Below are positions 11,937 through 21,790 of a stretch of 64,000 nt of DNA, piece by piece. Below the pieces are notes generated by a model. That model did not search any database. It saw only the letters and a program-made list of their open reading frames with translations, and had not been told where the DNA came from. The translations under genes and the position numbers were made by a program. The stretch comes from Closterium sp. NIES-65 (Eukaryota; Streptophyta; Zygnematophyceae; Desmidiales; Closteriaceae): positions 3,147,001 to 3,211,000 of the forward strand of contig CANXME010001258.1 in assembly GCA_948144175.1 (NCBI GenBank). Direction: 5' to 3'. The first letter of the stretch is position 1; each line of letters opens with the position of its first letter.

Positions 11937-12315
11937 TGTTGGTCTTTTTCTGTATTTTTCCGTTATCCCATTCTCCCTTTTTCTCCTCTTTATTTTGGTC
12001 TTTATCTCATCTCAATCGGCCTACTATTCTATTTTCTAGAGCCTTCTATTTATTTCTCTTATTTCCTACTTTTCCCACCCACATACCTATTATACGGCAC
12101 CGACAGCGCCGACAGTGGTGTATACGGTGTAATCTGGGCGTAATCCCAAGTGCCAATAGACTTGCGTGCTTATGCGCACTTGTGATTGTAGTATCGGGAA
12201 GGGTGTGTTCCCGAAGGTTCGTTTTATCTCGTTTATCCTTGTACTTTCCGAGTATAAATAGGCCTTGTATTCAGTTTTAGTGACAAGTTTCGATTGAGAA
12301 TTCGATCGTGTGACA
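11937..12315 (+). repeat. Gypsy 5' LTR, start degraded
   Basis: Matches the 3' LTR from TATTTTTCCGTTATCCC onward to its end GTGTGACA at 12315. The first 40 or so bases of the 3' LTR have no counterpart; the start at TGTTGG (11937) is tentative. Confidence 0.75.
12253..12260 (+). promoter_or_regulatory. TATA box of gypsy LTR promoter
   Basis: TATAAATA in the context GAGTATAAATAGG lies about 55 bp before the LTR end and is conserved at 18026-18033 in the 3' LTR. Position and sequence suit a Pol II core promoter for the genomic transcript. Confidence 0.7.
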
Positions 12316-12317
12316 CT

Positions 12318-12330
12318 TGGTAATCAGAGC
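12318..12330 (+). promoter_or_regulatory. Gypsy primer-binding site, iMet-like
   Basis: TGGTAATCAGAGC two bases after the LTR equals the initiator-Met primer site with one extra A. Confidence 0.7.
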
Positions 12331-12479
12331 CGTTCTCACTCGACAACTCTCGGCTAAGCAGCGGTCGCGGAAAAAATCGCCTCGAAAAACCGCCGGGGGC
12401 GACCAATTCGACGCCAATTTCTGGTAAGTACCAGTTCCGCGCTTTTCGAATTAACCCCCTCGCGTGGTTTTTGAACAGG

Positions 12480-13578
12480 ATGGGTTTGCCGGCGACCAAC
12501 GACGTTACGCAGCAGCTCTTCACGCAAATCGCCAAGATGGAAGCGGAGATGCGAGCGACGACTGAACGGTCGCGATTGGAGAACGAGCAGATGCGAAACG
12601 AACTGCAGCGCGTTACGCGGCTCCTCTCGACCATGAACATTCCTGCTTCGACGATTTCGCAGCAGTCGCAGCGTCAGTTCGAGGTTCCGAAACTTCGCTC
12701 GCCGGAATCGTTCGACCCTAGCGATCGAAAATCCGACGTCAGGCGGTGGCTCGCGACGATGGAAATTTATTTCGCGGCGATCGGATGGACGACGACGGAG
12801 TACGACAGCGAGAAAATGTCAGAATATTATTCTTATGTTCTAGCCTGTAGTGGGGTGCTCTATAGCGAGTACAACCCTTCTAGGGTTTGCTATTTGTATC
12901 CCCATTTATGCTAGTTCATTCCTCTTTCTTTCTTCTAAACTTTGTCAGAAAATTCGTCTCGCGACAACGTTGATGCGCGGTCCAGCTCTCGAGTGGCTCG
13001 GAAGCAACAGTAGCATTTTCCAGGGCGAAGCCACGTGGCAGCAGTTCCGGGCAGACCTTCTCAAACGTTTTGAGCCGATTAATTCCACTTATATTGCGCG
13101 CGAAAAATTACATCACCATAGGCAATACGGGAGTGTCGCGCAATACACGCAGCAGATGGAGGAATTTTATAATCGCATTCCCGACATTACCGAGGGCGAA
13201 AAAATTCAGTCCTACATCGCGGGGCTGGAAACTGACATTCGGCGCCAGGTTGCAGCAGCGAATTGCAGCAGCTACAGCGAAATCGTATCGGCCGCGGAGC
13301 ATTTTGACTTGGTCAACTCCGGGACACGACGACCCCACGTCGTCGGATCACGACAAGGGGATCGCTCGGCTTCAACCACGTTCGCCGACCCCATGGAAGT
13401 CGACAAATTCGACGCGAGTTCACGTCCTGCAAAAAACAAAACACTTTACGAATTTTGCGGCGGAAATGGACATCGCATTGTCGACTGTTTTCACATGAAA
13501 TCAGCACGTGCGGCATTCCGAGCTCGTGGGAGTGGCGAAACTAAAGACAAAAAGTCAAAAAACGGATCTCGCCAGTGA
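12480..13578 (+). pseudogene. Gypsy gag, split by a solo LTR
   Basis: Starts at ATG 12480 (MGLPATNDVTQQLF). An N-terminal helical, charged stretch with many Glu and Arg residues is followed by a retrotransposon capsid-type region (FDPSDRKSDVRRWLATMEIY, then FRADLLKRFEP and YTQQMEEFYNRIP). A 131-bp LTR with its 5-bp duplication (12817-12952) breaks the frame; removing it rejoins SEK to IRLATTLMRG in frame. The single zinc knuckle (about 13450-13490) reads YEFCGGNGHRIVDC: Tyr replaces the first Cys. Gag ends at TGA 13576-13578, just after the slippery heptamer that leads into pol. Apart from the inserted LTR and the knuckle change it appears intact. Confidence 0.85.
12817..12947 (+). repeat. 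Solo LTR (E/B type) inside gypsy gag
   Basis: 131 bp from TGTCAGAATATT to TTTGTCA, flanked by GAAAA on both sides (12812-12816 and 12948-12952). It contains TGTAGTGGGGTGCTCTATAG and GAGTACAACCC, matching the LTR of element E (30529-30711 in reverse) better than the B LTRs. It inserted after the gypsy element. Confidence 0.85.
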
Positions 13579-13612
13579 TTGCGGATCGTGCTGGCGAGAA
13601 AAAACAGATCCG
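13557..13612 (+). promoter_or_regulatory. Predicted -1 frameshift signal: slippery site plus pseudoknot
   Basis: A AAA AAC at 13557-13563 is in exact register with the gag codons TCA AAA AAC. Stem 1 pairs TCTCGCCAG (13567-13575) with CTGGCGAGA (13591-13599), nine perfect pairs. CGGATC in the loop (13582-13587) pairs with GATCCG (13607-13612), giving an H-type pseudoknot with an A-rich third loop (13600-13606). The gag stop lies in the first loop. A -1 slip joins gag to the open pol frame. The spacer is 3 nt, shorter than the usual 5-9. Confidence 0.75.
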
Positions 13613-16600
13613 AAAGCGTCAGCGCAATCTGGACCGAATCGAAATTGAAGGACAGCATTGGGCGCGAGATTTGGAGAATCAAGGGCGAAATCCCAAGCCC
13701 CTTGACCGAAATTTGTCAGAGGAATTCGCCGAGGAAAAGAAAACCTCCGCGAAAACAGACTCGACCAAGACGGGAACTCTCCAATCCGATCCCGGAAAAA
13801 AACAGAATTCGTTAAAGTTATCTTTCAAAGATGCTTTAATGAAGACTGGCGATTTTCGCGGGTCCGGAGCCATAAACAAATTCCGGGAAGAACTCCAGAG
13901 GAAGCAAACAATTAAAGAAGTGGTACCGATGCCTACGGAGCTGGGGAAAAAATTAAGGAGTGTGGAAAGGAGTAGACCTTTTCACGGCGTCAACGTCCTC
14001 TCCCGGAACCAGCCCAAGACAACTCTCCACTCCCCACGGAAGAAGTCTATGGAGCTGAAGCAGCTGAAGAGGCAGCTGGGAGTTCAAAAGAAGCTGCAGA
14101 AACTCCAAAAACCCCTCCAGGATGCATCCAGTGGATCGCAGGCGTCGACCGGATCCACGCCCTCAGGGTCAACTTGTACGGTTACTACCTCTACTCCTGG
14201 CGTTGGAGAAGAGCCTTTCTCCACGCAGCCCAGGCCAGCTAGTTGTCCAGAAGAAAGCAGTGGAACCACGGTGTGTACTGAATATTGGGATGTACCCTAT
14301 GATCCTATTAATGAGACTATTTTTGGGTACTCCGAGCAACGCTCACCACTCCTGCTCGAGGTGATCTGCAACGGACAGCGCCTCCAAGCACTCGTGGACA
14401 GCGGGGCGTCGCACAGCGTCTATGACAAAAAGGCAATCGATCGACTCGGAAGTGACATCAAGTCCTCAAGCTTCTCTGCAACAATGGTGGATGGCAGTAA
14501 GCTACCTATCTACGGGGAAACACGGTTGCTACTCCAGATTGGACCCCTTCGATGGAAGCCTGCTCTCCCCGTCACAAATATCAAAGGACTCGACATAATC
14601 TTCGGGAGAGACTTTCTTAAAAAGTTCAACCCTGAGATCAACTGGGTTAACCAGACGGCCAACATCAACAACAACGGGAGGAAAATCAGCCTTCCCAAAT
14701 GGGACGACACGGGAAATATTCCAGTCGAGACACTCGCACGCTTTGAAAAGGACGTCAAACAGACCACGGCGGGATTCATGGCGATAGTCAACGAGGCAGA
14801 CAACGGAGAGAAGCAGACCCAGGAACTTCCTCCAGCAGTCAAGACAATTCTTGAAGAGTTCCAGGACGTTCTCCCCGACGATTTACCTGATCAACTACCG
14901 CCATACCGGACACATCAACACGAGATCGTAGAAGAGCCGGGGTCCAAGCCAACATTTCGAGCACCATACCGGCTGAGCCCGACAGAGCTTGCCAATATGA
15001 AAAAACAAATAGAGTATCTCCTGGAGAAAGGGTTGATTCGACCTTCGACTTCGCCGTACGGAGCTCCAGTTCTCTTCACTCCGAAGCCAGACGGAAGTCT
15101 GCGAATGTGCATCGACTACCGAGCCTTGAACAAGCAGACTGTAAAAAATAAATACCCGATACCACGGATCGACGACTTACTCGATCAACTTCGCGGTGCT
15201 ACGGTATTCTCCAAGCTCGACCTCAGATCGGGATACTGGCAAATTCGTATGGCGGACAACTCTATCCACAAAACCGCTTTTCGAACTCGGTACGGGTCAT
15301 ACGAGTATCTCGTGATGCCATTCGGACTCACTAACGCACCAGCCACATTTCAGGCAGAAATGAACCACATCCTTCGGCCCCTTCTGGACGAGTGCGTGGT
15401 GGTATATTTGGACGATATCCTGATCTACTCGAAAGATATGAAGCAGCACGTTGAGCATCTACGACGGGTGTTTGAAATTCTTTGTCGAGAACGCTTCTAC
15501 GTGAAACTATCCAAGAGCGAGTTTGCGTTGAAAAAAGTCCAGTTCCTTGGACATATGGTGAGCGCTCAAGGAGTTCACGTGGATCCTAAGAAGATCGAAG
15601 CAGTGCGAACGTGGAAGACCCCTGAGAACGTGAAGGAGTTACAACAGTTCCTTGGATTCGCCAACTACTACAACCGGTTCGTACCGAACTACGCCAAGAT
15701 TGCCGCACCATTAACGAACCTGTTGAAGAAGAATACACCATATCAATGGGAGGCGAAGCACCAGGAAGCCGTGGAACAACTTAAAACCGCACTCACGTCC
15801 GCACCTGTTCTTATCCTGCCAGACACTGAACTTGACTATGTCATCGAGGCCGATGCTAGCGATGAAGCAGTGGGCGCAGTACTCATGCAGGATCAAGGGA
15901 GGGGACTACAACCCATTGCATACCTCAGTAAAAAACTTCACGGGGCAGAACTCAATTACCCCATCCATGACAAAGAGGCCCTCGCCATCGTCAACGCGTT
16001 TAAGGCATGGAGGTGTTATCTCGAAGGAAGAAAAACGACTGTCTACACCGACCACTGCAGCCTCAAGTACCTGAAGACCCAACCAACACTCTCCAGGCGG
16101 CAGGTCCGGTGGATTGACTTTCTCGAAACCCACTTCCATTACGACATCGTGTATAACTCGGGGCACAAGAACAAGGCAGACCCACTGAGTCGCCCTGCAC
16201 ACGTTGCCGCCTTACAAATCGATGGCATGAACCCCCTTTTGAAGGGACTCTTCACGCATGGATACACCATCGACCCCGAAGTCTCTGTAGCAGAAAAGCG
16301 CCATCTTCTACATTGGGATCAAGACATCGCATACCGCAAGGGCTCCACAAAAATATGGGTACCCAATTACCCTCCCTTACGCCAGTTACTGCTCGAAGAA
16401 TATCATGATGTTCTCTACGCGGGCCACTTCGGTAGTAATAAGACGCTTGCCGGTATTGCGAAGCATTATTATTGGCCCCACATGGCAGATGACGTACAAA
16501 AATTTGTCACCTCGTGCGACACATGCCAACGGATGAAGAGCAGCAAACAGAAGAAAGCAGGATTACTACAGCCTCTTCCAGTCCCTGAACAGCCTTGGCA

Positions 16601-17675
16601 AGTGGTTAGCCTCGACTTCATCACCGGGTTACCACCTACCAAAGCTGGTTACGACGCCATTCTAGTCGTCATCGACAAATTCTCCAAAATGGGACACTTC
16701 ATTCCGACACACACAACGGCTCGCATCGAGGAGACAGCGCAAATATTCTTCCGCTACGTCATCTCACAACATGGCATTCCAACCACGTTGATCTCCGACA
16801 GAGACCCGAAATTCACGAGTAAGTTCTGGAAGGAGCTCATGTCGCTCATGGGGACCAAACTCGCCATGTCATCAGCCTATCATCCCCAAACGGATGGTCA
16901 GACAGAGCGCCTCAACCAGATTGTCGAACAGCTTCTGCGAGCAGCGTGTAAGGACGATATCTCTAAATGGGATGCACATCTGCCGGTTCTCGAGTTTGCG
17001 TATAACAACGCCACGCACGCCGCAACAGGGCAAACTCCTTTCTTCCTTTGTTACGGTTGCAACCCACTCACGCCTCAGAAACCAACAGTACCCGCCACGG
17101 TGCAACCCGCACATGACTTCATTTCCACTATGCACCAATTGTGGGAGCGCACGCATAAACGTCTTCTGACTATCCAGCAGCAACAAAAGAAGCTCGCTGA
17201 TCGGAGTCGCAACGATCATTCCATCCAGATTGGCGATCAAGTGCTTCTGGATACATGCAATCTCGACATTAGCCATCTTCCGTCTAAGCTCCGACCTCGC
17301 TTCTGCGGACCTTTTCTCGTCGAGGCGCAGGTCACTCCAGTAACCTTCCGCTTGCGTTTACCAGCTACCTGGAGAATTCACAATGCCTTCCATGTTCAAC
17401 TTCTCAAGCCCTATCGGGACCCAAACACGGTCTTCAAAGGTCGCCAGCCGCCGCCGCCACTGCCAGTGATCGTTAATGGGGAACCCGAGTACGAAGTCGA
17501 AGCCGTTCTGGCGCACCGACGACGACGTAGCGGCACCTTGGAGTTCTTGATTCGTTGGAAAGGCTATGATCCTTCCGAGGATACCTGGGTACCTGAACAC
17601 GACATGGATAACGCCCGCCGTCCTCTACAGGACTACCTTGTCAAGCAGGGTGTTACTTCTACCACCCAGCTTTGA
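13557..17675 (+). CDS. pol: Gypsy pol polyprotein with chromodomain
   Basis: Open without a stop from the slippery site to TGA at 17673-17675, about 1,370 codons. It most likely begins by -1 frameshift out of gag, as no good ATG is near the start. After a basic, Lys-rich lead comes a retropepsin site LVDSGASHS (about 14395), then RT with [32 protein letters not shown] and the catalytic YLDD (about 15405). RNase H follows with [11 protein letters not shown] and TDHCSLKYL. Integrase shows the H-H-C-C zinc fold (CDTCQRMK near 16520), then core Asp in SLDFITG and SDRDPKF, and Glu in GQTERLNQ. The C-terminus (about 17480-17650) is a chromodomain with FLIRWKGY and DTWVPEHDM, which in chromoviruses directs integration to modified chromatin. 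All catalytic residues that can be read are present. Confidence 0.93.
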   Translation, partial: KKRISPVIADRAGEKKQIRKRQRNLDRIEIEGQHWARDLENQGRNPKPLDRNLSEEFAEEKKTSAKTDSTKTGTLQSDPGKKQNSLKLSFKDALMKTGDFRGSGAINKFREELQRKQTIKEVVPMPTELGKKLRSVERSRPFHGVNVLSRNQPKTTLHSPRKKSMELKQLKRQLGVQKKLQKLQKPLQDASSGSQASTGSTPSGSTCTVTTSTPGVGEEPFSTQPRPASCPEESSGTTVCTEYWDVPYDPINETIFGYSEQRSPLLLEVICNGQRLQALVDSGASHSVYDKKAIDRLGSDIKSSSFSATMVDGSKLPIYGETRLLLQIGPLRWKPALPVTNIKGLDIIFGRDFLKKFNPEINWVNQTANINNNGRKISLPKWDDTGNIPVETLARFEKDVKQTTAGFMAIVNEADNGEKQTQELPPAVKTILEEFQDVLPDDLPDQLPPYRTHQHEIVEEPGSKPTFRAPYRLSPTELANMKKQIEYLLEKGLIRPSTSPYGAPVLFTPKPDGSLRMCIDYRALNKQTVKNKYPIPRIDDLLDQLRGATVFSKLDLRSGYWQIRMADNSIHKTAFRTRYGSYEYLVMPFGLTNAPATFQAEMNHILRPLLDECVVVYLDDILIYSKDMKQHVEHLRRVFEILCRERFYVKLSKSEFALKKVQFLGHMVSAQGVHVDPKKIEAVRTWKTPENVKELQQFLGFANYYNRFVPNYAKIAAPLTNLLKKNTPYQWEAKHQEAVEQLKTALTSAPVLILPDTELDYVIEADASDEAVGAVLMQDQGRGLQPIAYLSKKLHGAELNYPIHDKEALAIVNAFKAWRCYLEGRKTTVYTDHCSLKYLKTQPTLSRRQVRWIDFLETHFHYDIVYNSGHKNKADPLSRPAHVAALQIDGMNPLLKGLFTHGYTIDPEVSVAEKRHLLHWDQDIAYRKGSTKIWVPNYPPLRQLLLEEYHDVLYAGHFGSNKTLAGIAKHYYWPHMADDVQKFVTSCDTCQRMKSSKQKKAGLLQPLPVPEQPWQVVSLDFITGLPPTKAGYDAILVVIDKFSKMGHFIPTHTTARIEETAQIFFRYVISQHGIPTTLISDRDPKFTSKFWKELMSLMGTKLAMSSAYHPQTDGQTERLNQIVEQLLRAACKDDISKWDAHLPVLEFAYNNATHAATGQTPFFLCYGCNPLTPQKPTVPATVQPAHDFISTMHQLWERTHKRLLTIQQQQKKLADRSRNDHSIQIGDQVLLDTCNLDISHLPSKLRPRFCGPFLVEAQVTPVTFRLRLPATWRIHNAFHVQLLKPYRDPNTVFKGRQPPPPLPVIVNGEPEYEVEAVLAHRRRRSGTLEFLIRWKGYDPSEDTWVPEHDMDNARRPLQDYLVKQGVTSTTQL

Positions 17676-17683
17676 GGGGGGGA
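17671..17683 (+). promoter_or_regulatory. Gypsy polypurine tract
   Basis: TTTGAGGGGGGGA just after the pol stop and before the 3' LTR, the expected plus-strand primer. Confidence 0.75.
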
Positions 17684-17685
17684 AG

Positions 17686-18088
17686 TGTGAGAGGACGTCC
17701 CCGTTATAATATTTTCTCACTATTATATTTTTCCGTTATCCCATTCTCCCTTTTGCTCCTCTTTATTTTGGTCTTTATCTCATCTCAATCGGCCTACTAT
17801 TCTATTCTCTAGAGCCTTCTATTTATTTCTCTTATTTCCTACTTTTCCCACCGACATACCTATTATACGGCACCGACAGCGCCGATAGTGGTGTATACGG
17901 TGTAATCTGGGCGTAATCCCAAGTGCCAATAGACTTGCGTGCTTATGCGCACTTGTGATTGTAGTATCGGGAAGGGTGTGTTCCCGAAGGTTCGTTTTAT
18001 CTCGTTTATCCTTGTACTTTCTGAGTATAAATAGGCCTTGTATTCAGTTTTAGTGACAAGTTTCGATTGAGAATTCGATCCTGTGACA
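17686..18088 (+). repeat. Gypsy 3' LTR (403 bp)
   Basis: Begins TGTGAGAGGACG and ends CTGTGACA, with TATAAATA at 18026-18033. Differs from the 5' LTR at few positions over the shared part, suggesting fairly recent insertion. Confidence 0.85.
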
Positions 18089-18735
18089 CTGCCCCATTCT
18101 GCCCGTTTGTGTCCTACCCGTGCTGTCCGTACCCGTTGGTGCCCCACCCGTGCTGTCAGTTCTCGCTCGTGCCCCACCCGGTCTGTGCTGCCCGGTCTCG
18201 TGCTGCCCGTCACCCCCGTGCGGCCCGTCCCGTACATCGCCTAGTTGCTACCCGAACCCGCTACCCGTACCCGTGCTCCTCGCACATCGTGCACCAGCTG
18301 CGGGGCGTTCAACCGCAGCCGGGCACCTGTTCCACCGCGGTGGTTCAGATGCTGCTTGGTGGTTGCTGCTTGTCAGCTTCAGAGCGGGCCCCTTGCTGGT
18401 GTTCCCACGCCCTGTAATGGGGTTTTACAGGTGTACCCCTTCAAGGGGGGCTCTGCACATGGTTATGCACTTCAGGCAGATAGGGGGTGTATCACAATAG
18501 ATTTATATCTATTTAGTATAATCTGCCTGTAGTGTAGCTGTTGTGTAATTCCCTTGTATGGTGGTGCACCTTTTTCATCTTTGTTAAGTTGCTATATGTA
18601 CTCGTGTGTGCTACAGTGAACCTCCAACCATTTTCAATTCTCCTTGGCACAAACTACTCGACACCCGTTTGGCCTAGGCTACAAAGCCTAGGCCCTTAGT
18701 TAAACCCGTACTCTAGTTAAGATCGTATCGTAACA
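18089..18735 (+). mobile_element. Family C remnant: 3' internal end plus LTR
   Basis: The LTR at 18490-18735 (246 bp, ends CGTAACA) matches other family C LTRs and contains the palindrome GGCCTAGGCT...AGCCTAGGCC. The stretch before it (about 18420-18489) matches 38960-39030, the 3' end of the family C interior, including the AGGGGGTG tract. The LTR start reads TATCACA, apparently TGTCACA with G to A. The C-rich interior from 18089 has no credible ORF and its left end is lost at the gypsy LTR. Copia B1 coding resumes at 18736. Confidence 0.7.
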
Positions 18736-19193
18736 GACAGCGTGTGGCGATCTGTACGTGCTCCCGGACTGGCAGGCACCTGGCCACGTTCACCCATCGG
18801 CCTGGGTCGAGTCTGTACACACTAACTACTGCGCCTCCTCAGGTAGCTGGGTCTGCGTCAGGTCAGCTAGCGGCCCCCTACTCCCGTCTCCTTGTCTCTG
18901 GTCTTCCCAGGTCTCTGCCTCCCCTCCCACCCTCGCCTGCCCCTCCCTGCTTTCCCTGTGTCGAGGGGCGGCAGCGCGCCGCTCCTCACTCTTCCTTGTT
19001 CCCCTCGACTACTGCTCCTCTATAGACTCTCCACCTGGACGTGTGGGGCCCAGCCCGCATCCGTGGACAGGGCCACGAGCGGTACTTTCTGCTGGTTGTC
19101 GACAACTACACGCGTTACACCACAGTCTTCCCCTTGCGCCACAAGGGGGAGGTCCCTGATGTTTTGATCCCTTGGATCCGCGCTGTTAGTCTA

Positions 19194-20364
19194 TGTCAAC
19201 GGGAGTTGTGTGTTGGCCCCGTCCACGCTTGGGCGGAGCCGACTTCGTGGTGGGGTGTACGGAAGGTACAGCCGACTTGCAGCAGTGGGCGACGCCGACT
19301 TGGACGAGCTGGTCGACGGGGTTGGTCGACTTGCACGGCGCCACTGCAATACCGCCGACTTGGGAAGCCAGCGGCCGACTTCAACTGGTGGTCGGCGATG
19401 TGGCACGTCGACCTGGAAGTCGGCGCCGACTTGCAAGGTCACCGACTTGCAAGGTCACCGACTTGCAAGGTCACCGACTTGCAAGGTCACCGACTTGCAA
19501 GGTCACCGACTTTGCAAGTCGGCGCCGACTTGCAATACCGCCGACTTGGGAGGTCGCCAACTTCAAGAGGTCAGTCTGGAAGTCGGCGCCGACGTAGAAG
19601 GGGCGTCGACCTGGTGACGCCGACTTGGGTAGCTGACAACTGCACTGGTCGACCAGGAGTGACGTCGACCTGGATCTGGTCGACCGGAGGAGTGGTCGAC
19701 CTGGTGAGGTCGACCTGGTGTGGTTGTCGACTTGGGAGGTCGACGAGCACATACAGGAGCAGCTGGTCGACATAGTTGCCCGGTCGACCAGGATACATGG
19801 GTGACGAGGTTCTGCGAAGGAGTGCGACGGTCACCCAAGCGAAGTTGGCAAGACCGACCTCCATGGTGGTATCCCGAGGTCGTTGTGGCGGATCAGAGGC
19901 AGTCGCTAGCCCGAGGTTGACGTGGTGTATGCGCTGTGCAGGTGACGAGACTTTGCATGCCAATCATCTGCACGCACCTGCAAAGCGGGTGCACTGCTGT
20001 CCTGCGTGAGCAATGCTGGCACACCGTCAACCTGCAGCGTTGGCAAGCTGTCGACTTTGCACTGCTGTAGCGTGGTCGACCAAGTCGTGCTGGAACGCGG
20101 TCGACCATGTTGTGCTGGCAGTCGACCATGCTGTGCTGGCAGTCGACCAACCTAAATGCTAGCTCTGATGTAGTCTTGCATTGCCAACTTCATTGTACCA
20201 TCATTGACAACTTTCTCTAGTAAAACTCTTGCCAAAATTGCCCCGTGAACTAGCAAGCAGTGTGAGCACTAGGAAAACGTCTAAGGACCAACGAACGCAG
20301 ACATCACACGAGCACACGTGCCTAGCCAGCACTCTAAGCTCCCGTTGTAGTAGTTATCTTCTCA
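19194..20364 (+). repeat. Family D solo LTR in B1 integrase
   Basis: 1,171 bp from TGTCAACGGGAG to TTATCTTCTCA with target duplication GTCTA on both sides (19189-19193, 20365-20369). Homologous to 23787-24941 and to the 3' LTR of element D at 36330-37482. Contains at least 15 GTCGAC hexamers and the 16-bp array at 19431-19510. Short ORFs across it are repeat-encoded and not credible. Confidence 0.88.
19431..19510 (+). repeat. 16-bp tandem array in D LTR
   Basis: Five consecutive copies of TTGCAAGGTCACCGAC with no sequence variation. Absent from the two other complete D LTRs, so it expanded in this copy. Confidence 0.9.
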
Positions 20365-21057
20365 GTCTACAGCTCCGCGAGCGGTTCGAGACGGACCTTC
20401 CCGTCCTTCCTCTGCACTCTGACCGAGGTGGGGAGTTTTCCTCAAACCTCTTCCGGGTTTTTTGTCGTGGGGAGGGCATTTGCCAGACGTTCACACTTCT
20501 GGCCTCTCCGCAGCAGAATGAGGTTGCTGAGCGCTGGATTGGCTTAGTCATGGAGGTCGCTCGTACCTCCATGATTCATGCGACTGCCCCTCATTTTCTG
20601 TGGCCATTTGCGGTACGGTACGCTGCACATTAGCTCAACCTCTGGCCCCGTGTCTCCTTGCCGGAGACCTCGCCGACACTGCGTTGGACAGGAGAGGTTG
20701 GAGATGCGTCGGTGTTCAGGGTCTGGGGATGTCGAGCCTTTGTCCGCGATACATCCGCGGACAAGCTCTCCTCCCGCGCCGTTCCCTGTGTCTTCCTTGG
20801 CTTCCTCCCTGATGCGCCTGGCTGGCAGTTTTACCACCCCACCTCGCGCCGTATCCTGCCCTCTCAGGACCTCACGTTTGACGAGTCAGTTCCCTTTTAC
20901 AGTCTCTTCCCGTACTGCACTACCCCTCTTCCTCCCCCGCTGCTCTTCCTCGCACCTGGTCCTCCTCCGGTAGACCCCCTACCCCCTCGGGGTCTTGCTC
21001 ATTCTGGTGTGTCCCAGGTAGACCCTGTCGAGCCTGTCGAGGTAGCTGTCGACTCTG

Positions 21058-21790
21058 GTGCTGCTAGGGGTACTCCGTCTGGGGGTGCTGAGCTTGCGGG
21101 TGTGGGACCTGGGGGTGCTGAGCCTGGGGTTGCTGATCTTTGGGGTGCGGAGCCTGGGTGCTGAGCCTGGGGTTGCTGAGTCTGAGGGTGCGGAGCCTGG
21201 GGGTGCTCAGCCTGAGCGTGTGGAGCCTGGGGGTGCTAAGCCCGAGCGTGCGGAGCCTGGGGTTGCTGAGCCTAGGCATGCTGAGCCTGGGGGTGCTGAG
21301 CCTGAGCGTGCTGCGCCTGGAGGTCCTCCGGGTGTCTTGTCACGGCGGGAGACACTCTCTCCACCGCTGCTGCGCGAGTGGTTTGCTCGGCGCTGGAGAC
21401 TTCAGAGTGGCACTGCTGGAGCCGGCGGTGCTGCTGGTGCTGGAGGTGCTACTTGAGCTGGTGCTGCTGGAGGTGCTGGCGCCACTGGTCCTGGAGGTGC
21501 TCGTACTGGAGGTACTGGAGCTGCTGGAGCTGGAGGTGCTGCTAGAGCTGGTGCTGCTAGAGCTGGTGCTGCTGGAGGTGCTGGCGCCACTAGTCATGGG
21601 GGTGCTCGTACGGGAGGTACTGAAGCTGCTGGCGCTGGGAGTGCTACTGGAGCTGAAGTCAGAGGTGCTGCTGGAGCTGGAGCTGCTGGGGCTGGAGCTG
21701 GAGCCACTGGAGCCGGAGCTGGTGGAGGTGCCGACCCTGGGGGTGCTGGTGCTGTCGGTGCTGGTTCTCAAGGTACTGTGCGGCCGCGGC
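21058..21790 (+). repeat. GAEPG-type linker repeats of copia B1
   Basis: A 15-bp unit close to GGTGCTGAGCCTGGG is repeated from about 21060 to 21330, followed by a GCTGGAG/GCTGGTGCT-rich stretch to 21790. The equivalent linker lies at 40835-41330 in B3 and 47570-48300 in B4; B5 lacks it. Unit number varies and frameshifts collect here. The antisense and off-frame Leu/Ser-rich ORFs are by-products. Confidence 0.8.

Larger units (their letters stand above)
11937..18088 (+). mobile_element. Ty3/gypsy chromovirus nested in copia B1
   Basis: LTRs of about 379 and 403 bp flank gag and pol in the order protease, RT, RNase H, integrase, chromodomain. This is the best preserved coding sequence in the window: pol has no internal stop over more than 1,360 codons. 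Gag is interrupted only by a 131-bp solo LTR. No target duplication was found because the 5' LTR start appears to be missing about 25-40 bp. Confidence 0.9.

Noticed and set aside
19431..19510. CRISPR-like direct repeats.
   Set aside because: Contiguous 16-bp units without spacers, in a eukaryotic LTR.
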